Source of the DNA: Rhodobacterales bacterium
Lineage (GTDB): Bacteria; Pseudomonadota; Alphaproteobacteria; Rhodobacterales; Rhodobacteraceae
Assembly (NCBI GenBank): GCA_009992615.1
Contig: JAACVA010000151.1
Location: 1 to 6,499 of the forward strand
DNA: 6,499 bases
Direction of reading: 5' to 3'
In this document: one piece after another, positions 4,565-6,499 of the stretch
Numbering within the stretch: the first letter of the stretch is position 1
Layout of the letters: the number at the start of each line of letters is the position of its first letter
Program-made: the position numbers and the translations under genes
Notes under the pieces: generated by a model
Databases searched by the model: none
Told to the model about the DNA's origin: nothing
What the model saw: only the letters and a program-made list of their open reading frames with translations

Positions 4565-6499
4565 CTATTGCGCCCCGCGCAGCACCCGGGCCGGTCGCGC
4601 CCCAAGTGGGCGCCAGGCAAAACCAAGACCGGCGAGCAATGTGACCAGAACGCCGCCCACCACGATCAGAATGGCCGAAACAGGCTCGAACACGAAATCG
4701 GTCTGCATCACGAAGGTTGACACGCCCCACCCGGCCACGCCCCCTGCCGCAATGGCGACCAGCCCCGCCGCCGCCCCCAGCAAGGCCGAGCGCATGGCAA
4801 AACTGGCCAGGATCGTCGCGCGCGAGGCGCCGAGGGTTTTCAGCACCGCCGCCTCATAGGTGCGCGCCCGTTCGCCCGCCGCCGCAGCGCCGATCAGCAC
4901 CACACCGCCGGTGATGAGCGTTGCCAAGGCACCATAGGTGATTGCGGCGGCGATACCGCCCAGAATTACCGTGACCCGGTCAATCGCATCGCGCACCCGG
5001 ATCGCCGTGATATTGGGATAGGCATTGGCCAGATCCCGCAGGATCGCCCCTTCCGAGGCGTCATCGGCATAGATCGTGGCAATGTGGGTGTGCGGCGCAC
5101 CGGCCAAGGCGGACGGGTTCATCGTCATCACAAATCCGATGCCGGCGGTTGAAAAATCGACTTCGCGAAAACTGGTCACTTCGGCGGTAATATCGCGGCC
5201 CAGCACGTTGACCGTCACCGTGTCACCCAGGTTCAGACCGATTTCGCCTGCCTCTTCGGCGGCAAAGCTGATCTGCGGCGGGCCGTCATACCCTTCGGGC
5301 CACCAGGTGCCTGCGGTGACAGTGGTGTCGGGCGAAGGCAGCGCGGCATAGGTGATGCCACGATCGCCACGCACGACCCAGTGATCGCCCGCCACCTTTT
5401 GCGCGTCTTGCCCGTTGATCCCGGTGATGACACCACGCAGCATCGGCGCGGTTTCCACCTTGGACACACCCGGATCATCGTTCAGCCGGGCCAGAAACCC
5501 GTTCAACTGGTCGGTCTGGATGTCCACCATGAAATAGCTGGGCGCGACATCGGGCAGGTCGCGTGCGATGGCACCGCGCAGATTGGCGTCGATCTGGCCC
5601 ACCGCGGCCAGCACGGTCAGCCCCAGCCCAAGTGACAGAACCACCGATGTCGCCTCGCCACCCGGCCCCCCCACGCTGCCCAGCGCAAGACGCAAGGCGC
5701 TGTGACCGCGCACACTCCCACTGCGCGCCGCGCGCCGGGCCAGCCGCCGCACCAGCGCCGCCGCCCCCATCAACGCGACAAACGCCACCGCAAGCCCCAG
5801 CGCGGCATAGATGGTCAGCATCGCCAGCCCCGACAGCAAGGCCGCCGATGCCACCAGCGCCAGCATCACCACCACCAGGATACCGATATAAAACGGCCGC
5901 GGCATCGCCCGCGCCCCGGCGCCCATGTCGCGATACAAAGCGGCGGCGCGAATCTGTTCCGTGCGCGCCAGAGGCCACAGCGTGAACAACAGCGCGGTCA
6001 GAATGCCATACAGCGCCGCCTCTGCCAAAGGCAGCGGATACACAGCAAAGGCCGTGGGCACTGGCAATTGCGCAGCAATAAGCGGCGCGAACAACAGTGG
6101 TGCCGCAGCGCCCAGAACAAGGCCCAGCGCCACACCGATCGCCGTGAGAACCGCGATCTGAAGAAGATAGACCTGAAAGATCAGCCGCCCTTCAGCACCC
6201 AGCGTTTTCAACGTGGCGATCACCTCGGTCTTGCCTTCAAGGTGGGCACGCACGGCGGCGGCAACGCCAACACCGCCCACCGCAAGCCCGGCCAACCCGA
6301 CCAGCACCAGAAACGCCGACAACTGATCGACAAACCGCGCAATGCCGGGCGCCCCGTTCCGCCGGTCGCGCCAACGATACCCGGCATCCTGCAACTGATC
6401 CGCCGCCTCGGCCTTCAGCGCGTCCAGATCGGCCTCTTGCGGCAGGCGCACGCGATATACGGTTTCAAACAATGTGCCCGGCGACAACAGCCCCGAATC
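4565..6499 (-). CDS. FtsX-family ABC transporter permease (YbbP/COG3127-like), C-terminal part; 5' end outside window
   Basis: The frame is open from the right edge to the TAG at 4565-4567, giving 644 residues with no start in view: the apparent TTG at 6485-6487 is an internal codon with the frame continuing upstream. Such permeases pair with a MacB/LolD-type ATPase; YbbAP-type systems are thought to act in envelope or lipoprotein/hydrophobic-compound handling, but the substrate is unclear. Two FtsX domains are visible (residues counted from the edge). The first has membrane segments at about 61-82, 111-137 and 160-179. After it come two more at 204-221 and 226-249 and a further helix at 284-302. 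A periplasmic domain runs from about 305 to 510. The second FtsX domain has segments at about 512-539, 566-594 and 608-628. Each FtsX domain has the coupling motif E...LKTLGA (KTEVIATLKTLGA and RTYEAAVLKTLGAS). Full-length relatives are about 800-850 residues, so some 200 N-terminal residues and the partner ATPase probably lie beyond the window. Confidence 0.9.
   Translation of the reverse strand, partial: DSGLLSPGTLFETVYRVRLPQEADLDALKAEAADQLQDAGYRWRDRRNGAPGIARFVDQLSAFLVLVGLAGLAVGGVGVAAAVRAHLEGKTEVIATLKTLGAEGRLIFQVYLLQIAVLTAIGVALGLVLGAAAPLLFAPLIAAQLPVPTAFAVYPLPLAEAALYGILTALLFTLWPLARTEQIRAAALYRDMGAGARAMPRPFYIGILVVVMLALVASAALLSGLAMLTIYAALGLAVAFVALMGAAALVRRLARRAARSGSVRGHSALRLALGSVGGPGGEATSVVLSLGLGLTVLAAVGQIDANLRGAIARDLPDVAPSYFMVDIQTDQLNGFLARLNDDPGVSKVETAPMLRGVITGINGQDAQKVAGDHWVVRGDRGITYAALPSPDTTVTAGTWWPEGYDGPPQISFAAEEAGEIGLNLGDTVTVNVLGRDITAEVTSFREVDFSTAGIGFVMTMNPSALAGAPHTHIATIYADDASEGAILRDLANAYPNITAIRVRDAIDRVTVILGGIAAAITYGALATLITGGVVLIGAAAAGERARTYEAAVLKTLGASRATILASFAMRSALLGAAAGLVAIAAGGVAGWGVSTFVMQTDFVFEPVSAILIVVGGVLVTLLAGLGFAWRPLGARPARVLRGAQ

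Noticed and set aside
5563..5985. A Pro/Ala/Arg-rich 140-codon plus-strand frame inside the permease
   Set aside because: It is a low-complexity shadow of the GC-rich membrane-helix coding sequence of the FtsX permease on the other strand.
6485..6487. TTG as the start codon of the permease
   Set aside because: The frame continues to the window edge, and the protein lacks the N-terminal membrane helix and part of the periplasmic domain expected in this family, so the true start is outside.

Overview
The window reads as a chromosomal segment of an alphaproteobacterium, most likely a member of the Rhodobacteraceae (roseobacter group). The grounds are the GC-rich codon use, the gene order rimM-trmD-rplS-rpmE, a TrmD with an N-terminal extension, an L31 without cysteines and a MipZ-type ATPase. 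The taxonomic placement is inference from family knowledge; no rRNA is present.

Region 1 (1-1855, + strand) is the end of a ribosome and tRNA maturation operon. It holds the 3' end of rimM, then trmD (overlapping rimM by 4 bases with a GTG start), rplS and rpmE. The rpmE Shine-Dalgarno is fused to the rplS stop codon. A perfect 12-bp stem closes the operon as a terminator. The spacings are short throughout, so the genes are probably co-transcribed and partly translationally coupled.

Region 2 (1856-2183) is a 328-base stretch without a credible gene. It carries an interspersed-type GC-rich motif, two small inverted repeats, a weak promoter candidate and a short leader hairpin ahead of the next gene.

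Region 3 (2184-3873) is a convergent pair: a MipZ-like ParA/MinD-family ATPase on + and an unrecognised two-helix membrane protein with a strongly basic cytoplasmic tail on -. Their 3' ends overlap by 17 bases.

Region 4 (3874-4562) contains a good sigma70-type promoter, a CAT-anticodon tRNA (best read as elongator tRNA-Met, CCA encoded) and, only 23 bases further, a small Nudix hydrolase probably read from the same promoter.

Region 5 (4565-6499, - strand) is the C-terminal three quarters of a large FtsX-type ABC transporter permease (YbbP/COG3127-like). It converges on the Nudix gene with only 2 bases between stop codons and runs off the right edge.

I see no mobile element, CRISPR array, prophage or toxin-antitoxin pair. 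Most of the window is ordinary core genome. The least explained parts are the membrane protein beside mipZ and the structured region upstream of mipZ.
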